Assembly: GCA_012932865.1 (NCBI GenBank)
Contig: SAXG01000037.1
Span: 62,001 to 126,000, forward strand
DNA from: Amylostereum areolatum
Lineage: Eukaryota > Basidiomycota > Agaricomycetes > Russulales > Stereaceae
DNA length: 64,000 nt
Direction: 5' to 3'
Within the stretch, counting starts at the first letter, position 1. Each line of letters opens with the position of its first letter. Positions 44,623 to 55,599 of this stretch are shown piece after piece. Both the position numbers and the translations under genes were made by a program. The notes under the pieces were generated by a model. It did not search any database and was not told where the DNA came from. It saw only the letters and a program-made list of their open reading frames with translations.

Positions 44623-47600
44623 ATACAATCTTCCTCGGTGGTTTCCTTGCCTATCCCTCCCACTTCCTCGTCGATCCTTCCGGAGGATGTGCATGGGGTT
44701 GTGAAGGAACGTCGGCTGCTTCCAGGCCGCTCTCTTGGTCCACCGCCCATCATCGAGTCCTGTCTACTACACTATCCTTTGCCTTCTTTCTTTCCACGGA
44801 TGTCCCTGCTGTGGCCTTCTTCTCCCTTATTTGTCCATTTATTCGTGGCGTTGACGTCAATCTACATTCGTCATTCATGTTTTTAACGTTAGACTCACAC
44901 TTATAAACAGCGATCGGGAATCTACCGCTCGTCTAACAGTAGCAGTGCTACTTATTGTACCTAAGTACCATTTACCTTTACTGATCCGTTCGTCGATTTC
45001 CGACTTCCCGTTACTTACATACTCCAGCTATGCTCTTAGATCCGCACCTGTAACCGTACGCGCTCATCATGACAACTCTCGGCCCGCATCTTCACTTGTG
45101 ACCTACGCACGTTGTCTTCGCTAAAACCCAGTAAAGTCGTGCAGCAAGTACAAGATATTTAGTCGGCATCGCAACATGTATTCTGCAGGGATAAAAATGC
45201 AGTATGAACGTATGAACATTGACCTGAATAGAACACGAGTACGAAATCTCGGGAACGTCCACCCCATGGTCGGCTTTTTTATTGAAGAGAAACCGTTGGT
45301 TGGAATCGCTCGATGTATTGAGAGGATCCGGGGAATCGGCCTACGTCCTCCAGGTTGTAGAGAAAAATGACGCCACCGCTGAGGTCCGTAAGGAGGAGGA
45401 GCCAACGCAAAGCACGCGAGATGTAGAGGCATTAGAAGGTTAGCACACCAAAAACTTGAACCGACGAACTAGGGCCACCAGTGCGCAGGACAACCGTTCG
45501 TCGAGTTTAGTAGACCCACTTGAGAGACACGAAGATGGTCATGACGAAGGCGTCCGAGAGGATAGAAACGTCCTCGTCGATAACCACGGACTTGAAAAAG
45601 GGCTGCCGGTCGAAATTGCCTTCATAATCGAAAACTTCGTTGTTCCCAGCGACGAAGACACGGCCACGATGCTGCCCGATCAGTAGCTGTATAGTGAGCC
45701 GCTGGCGAACCCGCCGAGAGCGTGGTATGGATGTAGCGAGACGTCCTGTGGTTATAATCTTGACATTACTTGGCGTGTTTGGGGGCTTGCGAGCTTGTTG
45801 GTGTCTGAGGATAATCGTGGATGGAGGTGGGTGGGAGCCGTGCATTCGGTCGAGGTGTCGGAGCACCTGGCTTGACTGCAAGGACGGGTCGTTTATCCAA
45901 AGTCGTTTATGAAGAACCGGTGGATGAAAGTGCGCCGAAGGTGATGTGGAAGGCCTGTGATGATAACATGAGCACCTAGAGTGGACTCGGAAGAATAGGG
46001 TACGCACGAAGACCAAAAGATATACATACATCGCATTCGACGGCCAGCCAAAAAGCATATACAACGTTCGAATGGGGTAGGAGACGAGTGAGTGATCCGG
46101 CGGATGCATTGTAACCGAGAACATTAGCGTTTGATGTCCGTGGTGAGGAGGTTGGGTGACCGTGAGGCTGACGGTGGAAAATAGCGGTCGCCTTGATGTC
46201 TGGGATACTCTTCCTATGTTCCAGTGGGTGAATATGCGGAACACGTTCCTGGCACACGTGCGAATTAGACGAACTTGGATTGGGGATGAACAGAAAACAT
46301 ACCTGTCCAGGACGCATGTCCGTAGGGCCGTAGAGCTCCAGCGTCATACAGAAACGCGAATACCAATCTGAGGCTGGTGGAGGACCTGGGAGGGAGTATT
46401 CAGCACCATAGAGGATAATAGAAGGACATGATACATAGGAGGAACAGGCCTGGTCTCCAAAGCGATTATATGGAGAAAGCCAACTTCGTGTGCCCATTGG
46501 CCGGCCTTACAACGCATTTATAGTGTTTTTTTTCCGCGTTACCCTGAAAGCCACGGTTCGATAAAGAGATCCCTAAGAGAAACACACAAAGGCGACGTAC
46601 TCGAATTCGATATCGGTAACGTCGTATCGGATAAAAACGCTTGTGCTTCTTCATGCATGCGAGAAGTCCTGGCGCCTCTACAAGTTTTCCAGAGGATCTT
46701 CTCAGTGAAAAAGTTTGGTGTGGGCGTTGGGATGGCCCGGTTGCGAAGTAGTGAATGGAGGTTTGGTAGAAAAGCCATGCATAGTCATACTGCGTGTCAT
46801 AAGAGACACACGTTAGCTGAGCTCGTAACATCCAAAGAAACCGTACGAACCAACGACATATGCATCGGCAGCGATTGTAACGCATGCTGTGTTCGATGGG
46901 GAAGAAATTGAACCACGAAATAGATCACAACGAGTCTGACAAACTGGAGGCGAGTATGGAGTGAGGGAGAGTCACAGACTGTAGCAATCCACACATACCT
47001 GGAGGCTTTCCCTTCAGATACAGCTCCGTCATAATCCACGGCGACGCCACATATCTAACAGTCGTCCTCGTATATTTGGTTTGAGGGGGGGGGGGGTCGA
47101 ATGTTCGCACTTCACATGGCTAGGAACTCCTATTTCGAATCGTCTTGCGCGGAGGCTGGGCTGTTGTCGTCGGTGGGTAATGAAGTGGAAAGTTGCAATG
47201 AGGATAGAGAGGGGGTCGTGGTGGATGGAAGAGAAAGTCAACGGGTCGGCGAATGAAATTTTCGGAGTCCACGCCATCCTGGGTTTCGACAGTTCTAGTG
47301 GTTTCAATAGCCCCGTTCAACACCACCGAACGACACGAAATGCAACATCGATTGCAATATTTCTAAATTGAATGGTTATCGGTTGGAGGCGGACAGTTCT
47401 GTTTTGGCAGGCGAGGTGAGTCGGCAGAACCCCAAATTCCGAACCTACTCCTGTGGCGGTTATGGACACTAATAGCAGAGTTTCTAATCGTAACCAAAGC
47501 TGGGTAGGATCCGATCATCCACGCCAACGGTTGGAGGCCAATACTGAAGAGAACAATGCAAAGGCGAGATGGTGTAGTTGTGATGTGTCGTCGTCGTCTG

Positions 47601-48815
47601 CCGGACTCCTACTCCTGGATGCCGGGCAGTCGCCAGCGTTGGCCCGCGTTGGTTCTTCCCAATGCACAGGCCGAACACATGTCGTTCCATCGAGTTTCGG
47701 AGCTTCCCAGCTCCGAGTGTCCTCACAGGCAAGCCATGGTATCGTTTCTAGACCTGTTGCATCCTCCTCGACGACGCCTATAGTAGACCCGCCGGATCGA
47801 GATCCATGCATGCTCTTTCCTCGACCAGCAAGTCGGTACATTCCACAGCCTGAGCGCTTGAGCATCCAGCCTCTCCCAGAGGATAACGACCAGGTCCCCT
47901 ACCATCGACCCATCCATACGATCGATCGGCCTCATAGTTTTGCTCTCGACCGCGGGTTTGGCCCTCATTTTTTTGGATTCATCCACCTTCGGCGAATTCC
48001 TGACTAACGCTCAGCCCGGATACGTTATAGATCCACTCTGGAGGGGGTATTCACATTTGTGGGCCATTTCTAGCTTCGATAGACAGGTATTAATTGGCGT
48101 TGTTAGGTTCAGGGGGGCTTTCGTGCTTTATTCGACACAGGTCTCGTTATTATTCGGAAAGAATATCCATTCGGAATACTCACTTCGTTCGTGGCACCCA
48201 ACGTCGCCTAACTTTGCCAACCGCGACCAAGTAATCCAAGTATCCTCCCATGCTGTCCGAAGATAGACCGTCGGCTAAGGTGCAGAGATAGCGGTCCCGT
48301 GGCTTTTGCGGCGCGTCCTCTCTATGGAACTATGCTGCTCAGACTCAAATGGTCTTCCTGATAGGTACGAGGGCCGTTCAACCAACCTTTGGCAATATAG
48401 ATACGGCAAGTGGTTGTCGTAAATCATCGTCCCAACGGCCGACCTGGAGATGGCGGACTCTGTTCAGAGATTGGGTCCCTTCCGCGACGATGACGATTCA
48501 GCACGATTCAGCACGACTCAGCAGATGGATGGTATAATCCAGGTACTGACCTTCACGAAGACGTTTCTTGCTACCTCTTCCGTCGGAGAGGAGGGAGGGT
48601 TTGACATGGCTAAGCGTGGGCACGATGCTGGGTTTCCTTGTTCATTCCGCCGGCCATTTGTAGATCCCCCGACACCCATTTTTGGAGAAACCCGGGTCTA
48701 GGAAGGGACTTGACGTGGCTTGTGCGGATGTTCGGGGTCAACATGATTCGCTGGTAGTCGTGCAGTGAAAAATCGTGGAAGGTAGGTCCAGCCTGTAGGA
48801 GAACTCGCGACTGGG
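44623..48815. other. no supported gene; decayed minus-strand exons
   Basis: Minus-strand pieces between 45.5 and 47.1 kb (245 codons ending at 45507; 173 codons from 46497) have hydrophobic patches such as FVRLVVIYFVVQFLPH. These suggest a broken multi-exon membrane-protein gene; a DUF6533 relative is possible but unproven. From 47.4 to 48.3 kb several long overlapping frames occur on both strands without recognisable motifs. An 11-12-base G run lies at about 47086. Confidence 0.3.
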
Positions 48816-48819
48816 ATTC

Positions 48820-49260
48820 GTGCGACTTCTGCCGCTCTTCTCTTTCGCATCACTTCTTTCAGCTTACACTTCCCGTGCGCCCCATCTACCCAAACTCCGG
48901 TGTACGTCGTCTGGGGTTAATCTCAAGAATCCGGGGGCTCGTGAACTCCCCTCTCAATCCAGTTCAAGATGTACTTCATCGACCCCAACGGTTGATGTTC
49001 CGACGGCCAACGCGCGGCCATCCTAAGTGGCGCTGCTTCTTTTTCTTCGGATGACCCCCTCGGTTCGTTCAATAGTCTCTGCCAGCCACCGAGTTTTCTT
49101 CACGTCACTGTTTTGCTCCCCAAACTACATCCCCAGACCTCCGCTTGCATCTCACGCGTCAGGCCGGGACTATACTCCCGGTACGCCGTCCCCCGGATAT
49201 TCGTCCGCTATATTGTCCTAGGATCGCGCCTGGACAACGGTGCTGCACAGGTGAGCAAAT
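48820..49260 (+). pseudogene. decayed copy of TM-G directly upstream of it
   Basis: A hydrophobic start (MRLLPLFSFASLLSAY) leads to a segment at about 48990-49045. That segment aligns with TM-G (DVP, then an Ala-rich stretch, then VALLLFL against VALLPSL) but with a stop codon and a frame change between the two halves. The order and direction are the same as in TM-G 0.4 kb further on, so this looks like a tandem duplicate that has lost its frame. Confidence 0.4.
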
Positions 49261-49312
49261 TTCAACCTCTCTCTAACCGCTTACTGACGTCGAGGCAACT
49301 CAGCGGAAGCCA

Positions 49313-49318
49313 TATAAT
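49313..49318 (+). promoter_or_regulatory. TATA-like element of gene TM-G
   Basis: TATAAT lies 55 bp upstream of the ATG at 49368. Confidence 0.4.
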
Positions 49319-49367
49319 GTGATCGTGTAGCGTGTGGAAACCAACTATCCCTCTTGTCATTCCCCCC

Positions 49368-49993
49368 ATGCTCCGTTCTGTCACAATTCTAGCCGTTACG
49401 GCGCTTGCCAATGGATTGCTCATCGCCCATATTGACGATCCGTCCATGGAATATCAGACTGACCCCCAAGGGCTTGACGTTCCGCGTTTAACGGCTACTT
49501 CGCGCATTATCCTCGTTGCTCTACTTCCGAGTCTCCGTGAGATCTCCTCGCGTTTCCCCAGGTTCAAGTGAAAATCTGACAAACATGCTTCAGTACTTTT
49601 ATTCCTCGTCGGCTTAATGGGCTGTTTTGTCTGGCAGCACCCTCTTCCCTCGCCTTCGGAAATCCAAGCTGTTCTCGTGGCACTTTTCGGCCGAGGTGCG
49701 TATCTTATCTTGTCCTTCGCTCCTTACGCCCGTCTTGATCATCTACATCATGGTTAGGCATCGACATCGCCCGTGCGCCCGTGATCCTCCGAGAAGTCAT
49801 CACGAGAGAAGTCATCACGAGACGAAGTCCCGTATCTGCCTTCCTCGAGCTCAATCAGCACGCGAGGCTCCCTCGCCCTCATACCACGCGACGAAGCGCG
49901 AGGAGGCCTCGCGTCGTCGGTTTCGAAGATCCATTTGGAGAGCAGCTCCAACGGCCCTCCTCGAGCGATTGTGCGACCCCGTCATCTACATGA
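49368..49993 (+). CDS. small signal-peptide/single-TM protein, TM-G
   Basis: Exons 49368-49536, 49594-49695 and 49758-49993 give 168 residues. The N-terminus is a signal peptide (MLRSVTILAVTALANGLLIA). A short outer part is followed by the helix TSRIILVALLPSL, then LLLFLVGLMGCFVW, split by a phase-1 intron. The middle exon is 102 nt, as in TM-F, and continues QHPLPSPSEIQAVLVALF. A second phase-1 intron leads to a basic tail with a small in-frame duplication (REVIT twice, from a 15-bp DNA repeat). It lacks the W-F motif; instead P-x-P-S-E-I follows the helix, with similarity to TM-D/E (REIR, SELG). Confidence 0.6.
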
Positions 49994-50886
49994 CATCGAG
50001 CTGCTAAGTACTTGATGGGTGAACTCTCTTTGGATCCGATCCGTCTTAGCCTTGGTGTGTTGTGTGCGGGCCCTCTTTTTTCTCATGTAAAATATCGCTC
50101 ACTCTGCCTCATCATACACGTTGAATTTGAGTGATTCCTCAGCAGGAGGTGAAACACAACCACAACCTCGGCGGCTGGCGTATGTAGAGCATCATCGCGT
50201 CATTTCGACCGCTCTGCTTTTCTGCGACAACGCACATGCGGCGCATTGCACTTTCTCTCACGAATCACTTCTTCATGGATACTATCCCATGCTATCACAG
50301 AAGAAGCAAACTTTCTTCCAGCTTCCCTCACATGATCGGCATCTCGGAATGGGGGCGGAACGAACACAGAAATGCGTGGCCCACCACAAGTACTTTCATA
50401 CGACGTGTAAGTGAAGCAAGAACTGAAATTCGGCGGCGTAGGTGTTGGCGAGCATGCTGGCCGGATCATAGCACACTGACCTGGGGCTGTATGTTGAGTG
50501 TGTGTACTAGCAGACATGAGTCCCCGAACATGTCATTGGGGCTTTTTTACCTTCAACATTGAAATTTAAATGAAGCGTAAGGATTTACCATGGAAAAGCG
50601 GTGGATGACTCGAAGGTGAGTCTTTTTCCCTTATGATTTGCACATTCGTAGCGTAGTCGTCTGTTTTTGATAAACCAGACCCTGCAGGATAATGCGCACT
50701 CACGTAAGTGATGATGAGTCATGCGGACTGGTCGCGGACGCCCGCCAAACCTTTTCTGAAACTCCAAGTCCTCCCCCGAGTTGCCCCTCCTGCTCGTGCG
50801 ACGTGAAGGCTCTGTTCAATTACACCTGACATGACGACATAACTGTGTGGTTTTACCGTTCCCTGTTTTGATCCGCAGGCGAGTCA

Positions 50887-50907
50887 CCCCCCCCCCCCCC
50901 CCCCCCC
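50887..50907. repeat. 21-base C homopolymer
   Basis: An unbroken run of 21 C residues flanked by GAGTCA and GACTGAGTCG. It is prone to slippage and sequencing error; no function is implied. Confidence 0.9.
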
Positions 50908-51111
50908 GACTGAGTCGCCCTCCCCCAACAGCCGATCAAAACCCGACCGGGCCCGACCAACTGGCCGCACCGTATAGCACGTATCGTTGACGATCGAGTT
51001 CGTGGGAGTGACTGATGTGAGCCGAACCTCTTTCAGTTTCTGCGCCGAAGATCCTTCCTCTCTGTGTGCTCGCCACAGCTCCAAGACCGATTGAAGGCTC
51101 GGGCGACACCA

Positions 51112-51118
51112 TATAAAA
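51112..51118 (+). promoter_or_regulatory. TATA box of gene TM-H
   Basis: TATAAAA lies 135 bp upstream of the ATG at 51253, followed by a Pyr-rich and CACCA-rich leader. Confidence 0.5.
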
Positions 51119-51252
51119 GACTTTGCAGGATGCACTGTCCTTTCGATCACCGACTCGCCGTGTGTTCTTTCTCTCCGGTTTTTGGAAGATCACCACCACT
51201 TTCACCACCACCACCCTGTAATTCTTTCACTCACCACCAGTGACACCTATAC

Positions 51253-51884
51253 ATGCTTGGATACTTGGCTTTTCTCGGCGCTCCTACCGCCACCACCACT
51301 TCCAAGATGACGATCAAGATACCGACTGTCACCACAGTCGCCGCGACATCTTTCTTTGGTATGTCGTATCGCTTTCTATTGAAAATATCCAGCTATAACG
51401 TTCCCTCACTAGCCTTTCTGCTCGCCGTCGCCATCTTCGGCATGTCTCAGCGTCGTGTTCCCGAGTGGTTTATCTTCGTGATCCAATCTATGGGGCGCAT
51501 CTGCAAAGGTACGCTCCATTGCTTGGTCCCCCTCTTCCCTCGGTTTATTCTCCCCGTCCCTGTGTACATTCCATCTTCGCACATTTCCCTTCTTAGTATT
51601 TTGTTTCATCGTCCCTTTGTCGCCCCGAACCCCGTCATCCGTTGCTCAACTGTCGTATAGACTTGTGGGTGTACACCGTCTGGGTCTGTCAACAGACTTC
51701 GGACTTCTTCGGAAGATCTGAAGTTGAGAATCCTAGGCCTCTCCGACGGACGCGACACACCAGACCAGTGGCGGCGGGGCCAAGATCGTCTTATAATGTC
51801 CCTCGGGATGGCGTCGTGCCCTCGTCTTTTCATGCCGTCGCTGAACCCGCTGGGCATGTGTACGTTCCATCCCGGGGGGTATGA
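51253..51884 (+). CDS. small single-TM protein, TM-H
   Basis: Exons 51253-51358, 51413-51508 and 51661-51884 give 141 residues. The N-terminus is Thr-rich (TATTTSKMTIKIPTVTTVAATSFF) and runs into a helix completed after a phase-1 intron (AFLLAVAIFGM). The motif SQRRVPEWFIFVIQSM follows. After a second phase-1 intron comes DLWVYTVWVCQQT, matching DVWMYITNAV of TM-F, then a polar tail. An internal Met (51307) could be the true start. Intron 2 is 152 bp, long for this window. The joint conservation of R-R, P-x-W-F-x-[FY]-V and D-[VL]-W-x-Y with TM-F is the best evidence for a real family. Confidence 0.62.
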
Positions 51885-52832
51885 TGGCGCTTCCCGCTTT
51901 GCACCGCGTGAATCTGGATGGCCTTTTCCGTCAAACACTCCTTCCGAAATCCCCTCTTTTCCTATTCCTCCCCCTCGTCGCCCATGCACGTAATTACTCC
52001 CGGATCGCGTATCTCTTTCTTCTCCATTTTTTCCTTCTCGTGCCGCCCTGACTTCTGCACATTTTCATCTGGATCTTCCCAATCTCTTCGTCACCTGCGC
52101 CTTGTGTGGGGGTTTCCGCCGACACCATCGGGGCGTTAGACCAGGTTCGCCATCGCAGGCGCCCCCTTGCGACCTTAATACGAATACGTATGACCTGCGC
52201 TCACGGCATCCACGCTCGTGAAGGCTCGTGGCGGTCATAAGCTCTACTTTAGATCACGTACCTTTCAATACACCTTCGCTTCTGGCTCCTTGATCTTCCA
52301 CGCCTTGAAGAAACTTGTCAAGTACTGTGCCATGTTAGAATGAATTTTCTTCCATGCCGCAAGGCAGACTCAACAATTTTTCGGGATAGCAGCCGCGTAC
52401 ATGGAGACGCGTACGAACAACAGCTCACGGCACGCGCGCACGAAGAATCCGCTACGGAACGCTCGGAGGAGATAGAGTTTTATTAAGTACTGGGCTTAGT
52501 CTCTTCTGCTCGGGATCCGAACAGAGAACGGCGATAACGAAAACACCCGCGGCCGCCGCACCGCCAGCTATAGTCCCAACGAAGGCTGCCTTAAGGAATA
52601 AGGGATGTCAATGAGCGCGCACTTGGAAAGAACAAAGCAACCAACCCAGTGAAACGCCTGCCCTCAGTGACCTCCCTGACGTTGAGAGGAAACGAGGTGT
52701 AATTATATGCAGTTCATATTATACCCGATGAATCGGCCTCTATGCCTCTACGTACAACGCTTCCCCATACATCTTTCACGCCCATCAAAAACCGAAAGCC
52801 TATCGCTCATTGCATCCCAACGATAACCCTTT
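51885..52832. other. no gene seen
   Basis: The sequence has no long frame with coding character and no repeat. It separates the plus-strand membrane-protein block from the minus-strand AAA ATPase. Confidence 0.5.
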
Positions 52833-54405
52833 TCAACTGTCCACGGTTACAGGTCTATCAGCAGCTGGCGGCGGCCTGAGTGCAGCAGTCCCGTCCGGGT
52901 CCACGAAGTCGGACAGCATCAGCGGACGGAGCTCGAAGCCCTGCACATACAACATACGAATTAGCTCCCAGAACCGAAAGTAAGGGAGACCACAACACAC
53001 CTTCTCGTCTGCCTGCTCCAGCAGCTTCGCGCTCCCGCCCGCCTTCCGCACGTACTCCCGCACGGGTACCATCGCCGCACTCCTGCACACCTCCTTCAAA
53101 TCTGAGCCCGAAAGCCCGTTCGCACTCTCCGCGAGCGCGCGCAAGGGAAAGTCTGGAGCCAGTGGAACGTCCTTCAGCATCTGGAGATAAGATCAGATTC
53201 TGGTTACGTAATGCATGATAACGAGGCGAGATATGCGTACCACGGACAGAATCTTTTCTCGCTGTGTCGCGTCGGGAAGGGGCAAGGGGAAGCGTTTTGG
53301 CATGCGGCGGAGAAAGGCAGAGTCAATGTCTTGTATGCGATTTGTCGCGCCGAGGATCATAATTCGGTCCGTCGCCGACAACAAACCGTCCCACAGCCTG
53401 AAGGTTTGAAATGAGCAGTCTGTAGCATACGAGGTACAAGGAAGGCGGGCGCACGTCATGAACTCAGCTTTCATCATTGCGGTAACTTCATGGTCGCCCT
53501 TACTCCGCTCGCGCAGGAAGGAGTCGATTTCGTCTATGAAGATGATGCTTGGCTGCGTCTTGCGCGCGAGGCTAAATAGGCCCGCGACGAGCTTGTTCGA
53601 CTCCCCGAACCACTTGTTCGTCAACACGGACGCAGCGATGTTGATGAAAGTCGCCCCCGACTCTTTTGCGAGCGCCTTTGCGAGCATCGTCTTGCCACAT
53701 CCAGGTGGACCGTATAGGAGGACGCCCTTGGGCGCCGCGAGAAGGGTAGAAGAGGCGCTGAAGAGGGAGGGGTACAGCAAGGGGAAGATGACGGATTCTT
53801 GAAGGGAAGAGATGATGTCTTCCAGACCACCAATGTCTGTAAATGCAGACGCAGATATGGGATACGGAATACGGCGGGTACAGAAGGATACGATATAAGA
53901 ACCCATGAAGCTGACAAAAGGAGGGAGACGACGCACCCTCGAATCGAATGTTGATATCGTCAGGATGGATGACCTCCGACGCAATGGTTCCTAAAGGACG
54001 CGTACGACGATGAGCATAATTCCTGCGAACGATAGCGCCACTCACGTTCGTACTCGTCCAGCTTCAACTCTCCGTGCCCCAGCTTTTTGAGCGCCTCCAT
54101 CGGTTTGTGCTTCTTCTCCTTCTCTCTGTCTGGACCATACGCATCGAACACCCACTACATCTCCTGTAAGTGGTTGTTCCGCTGTAACGAGAGTTGGACG
54201 TACGTGGACAGTGTACCACATGGCTGCCTTGGCATATTGAGCTCAATAGAAAGCCATGGAGTGGGGAGGATTAACACGCACTTGCGACGCCAGGAATATG
54301 GCTACTGTAGACATCCGAACTCAAGCGTTAGCATGGCTCGATACGAAGACGACAAAGGTTCGCACCATCCAGCATAGCCTTCTTTGTGGTCGACGACATG
54401 GCCAT
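52833..54405 (-). CDS. MSP1: Msp1/ATAD1-type AAA ATPase of the mitochondrial outer membrane
   Basis: Msp1 is a membrane-anchored AAA ATPase that pulls mislocalised tail-anchored proteins out of the mitochondrial outer membrane. Nine exons (54405-54366, 54304-54282, 54227-54204, 54154-54046, 53990-53937, 53836-53455, 53397-53241, 53180-53001, 52940-52833) give 358 residues, the usual family length. A transmembrane helix lies at about 14-32 ([19 protein letters not shown]), then a linker. The AAA domain starts at DIGGLED (84). Walker A is GPPGCGKT (126-133), Walker B IIFIDEID (181-188), followed by GATNR and the arginine-finger region FLRRMPKRF. The family feature NKWFGES is present. Exons 2 and 3 are only 23 and 24 nt. 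All catalytic motifs are present. Confidence 0.95.
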
Positions 54406-54924
54406 GATGGGATGATGACTCCTGAGAGGTCACCAAGTAGATGATACTGGAAGTCGATTCAAAGGCGGCGAACAGACGAGGGAAAGGTGACGAGAAACCG
54501 GAACCCGACAAATGGCCTAACAGGCGTCAGACGAGCTCCGAGTAGACCATAGCAATTATTCCCACGCAAGTCACATGACAAAAATCGGATTCGGTGGCAC
54601 TGGTAGCAAAACCCTTTTAAACCCCACAGTAAAGTACAGATTAGAGATGCAAAGTCGTTTGAAATGGGAAATGATACAAGGTCATCCGGAAGACGAAAGG
54701 ATGATGTGGTACAGTGAACACAAGCGTTCAAGGAAGGATAAAAGCGGTAAGTAGTGCGGTGGAAAACATGAGCAATAGGCCCAGCTAAATGATGAGAAAT
54801 AATCAGATATGATAACCCCGAGACTCAGTCGCCGACGACTTGGGTTGCGTGAGAACGGAGGTAATCAAGGCAAAATTACCTCCGTCCCGAGAATGATACC
54901 CCGATCTCCTTTCATGTCCCTTGA

Positions 54925-55481
54925 TCACCATTTCGACGGCCGCACGGAGGCGAGGCAAGGGGAAGGGGGAGAGGGGAGGTCAGGAAGGACTAGGGATTCC
55001 ATCGAGTCATCAACGCTGCTGTCTCCCCCGGTGCGGTTGCGCCTGTCCCCACCCGGAACGGCAGTGACTTTTGCAGGGCCCAAGGGGCTCAAAAACGGTG
55101 GCGCGTTACTTGGCGTGCCGAGCGGGCGTGTGCCCGACTTCACTCCTCTCTTCTTCTTCCTCCGCTCGCTGGTGGTGGGTATAGAGGTAGGGGGTTGTGG
55201 CGAGGGGGTACGGTTGGAAGTGCGGTAGTAGCCAACGAGGAAGAACCCCGCGACGATGAGGATAAATAAGGCTGCATCGGAGCGGGAGTCATTGGCGAGA
55301 CGAGGGCAAAGCGAAGGGAGAGTTAGGGAGAGTCACGGTTATCGTGTGTGGCGACGGGCATACCTAGAACAACGCCGATGGCGATACCCGTAGATCTCTG
55401 GAAACCTCCGCCTTCGCCGTCTTGGTCGTCGCGATGAACGAGGGCGGTGGAGGGAGATGTCACGAATGTGTTGAGGATCAT
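54925..55481 (-). CDS. single-TM protein, TM-K (possible distant relative)
   Basis: Exons 55481-55364 and 55271-54925 give 154 residues. A short polar N-terminus (no signal peptide) precedes the helix STGIAIGVVL, then ALFILIVAGFFLVGYY, again split by a phase-1 intron. A Pro/Ser/Thr-rich tail of about 110 residues follows, with PPFLSPLGP and acidic/Ser runs. The intron position and the ALFI start of the second half match TM-A (ALFIILVVAF), but the helix is generic, the strand is opposite and there is no second intron. It may be a separate single-pass protein. Confidence 0.5.
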
Positions 55482-55571
55482 TGGAGGGTAGGTTTGTAGG
55501 GGGGAGAGTTTTACGTCGGCGAACTGGGAGAAGTATGACCGATACCCGCCTCATGGTCACAACTCGAGGTC

Positions 55572-55578
55572 TTTTATA
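55572..55578 (-). promoter_or_regulatory. TATA box of gene TM-K
   Basis: TATAAAA on the minus strand lies 91 bp upstream of the ATG at 55481. Confidence 0.5.
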
Positions 55579-55599
55579 CGCCATCCACGGCGGGGGGGT

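Noticed and set aside
45507..47040. DUF6533-type membrane protein gene on the minus strand
   Set aside because: Hydrophobic patches are suggestive, but no consistent exon chain or diagnostic motif could be assembled; kept only as a remark in the gap description.
50887..50907. C homopolymer as a regulatory element
   Set aside because: A single long C run is more simply a slippage product or sequencing artefact.
25313..55481. Mating-type locus (pheromone receptors and precursors)
   Set aside because: A cluster of small membrane proteins invites this idea, but there is no seven-helix STE3-like receptor, no CaaX-ending precursor and no homeodomain gene.
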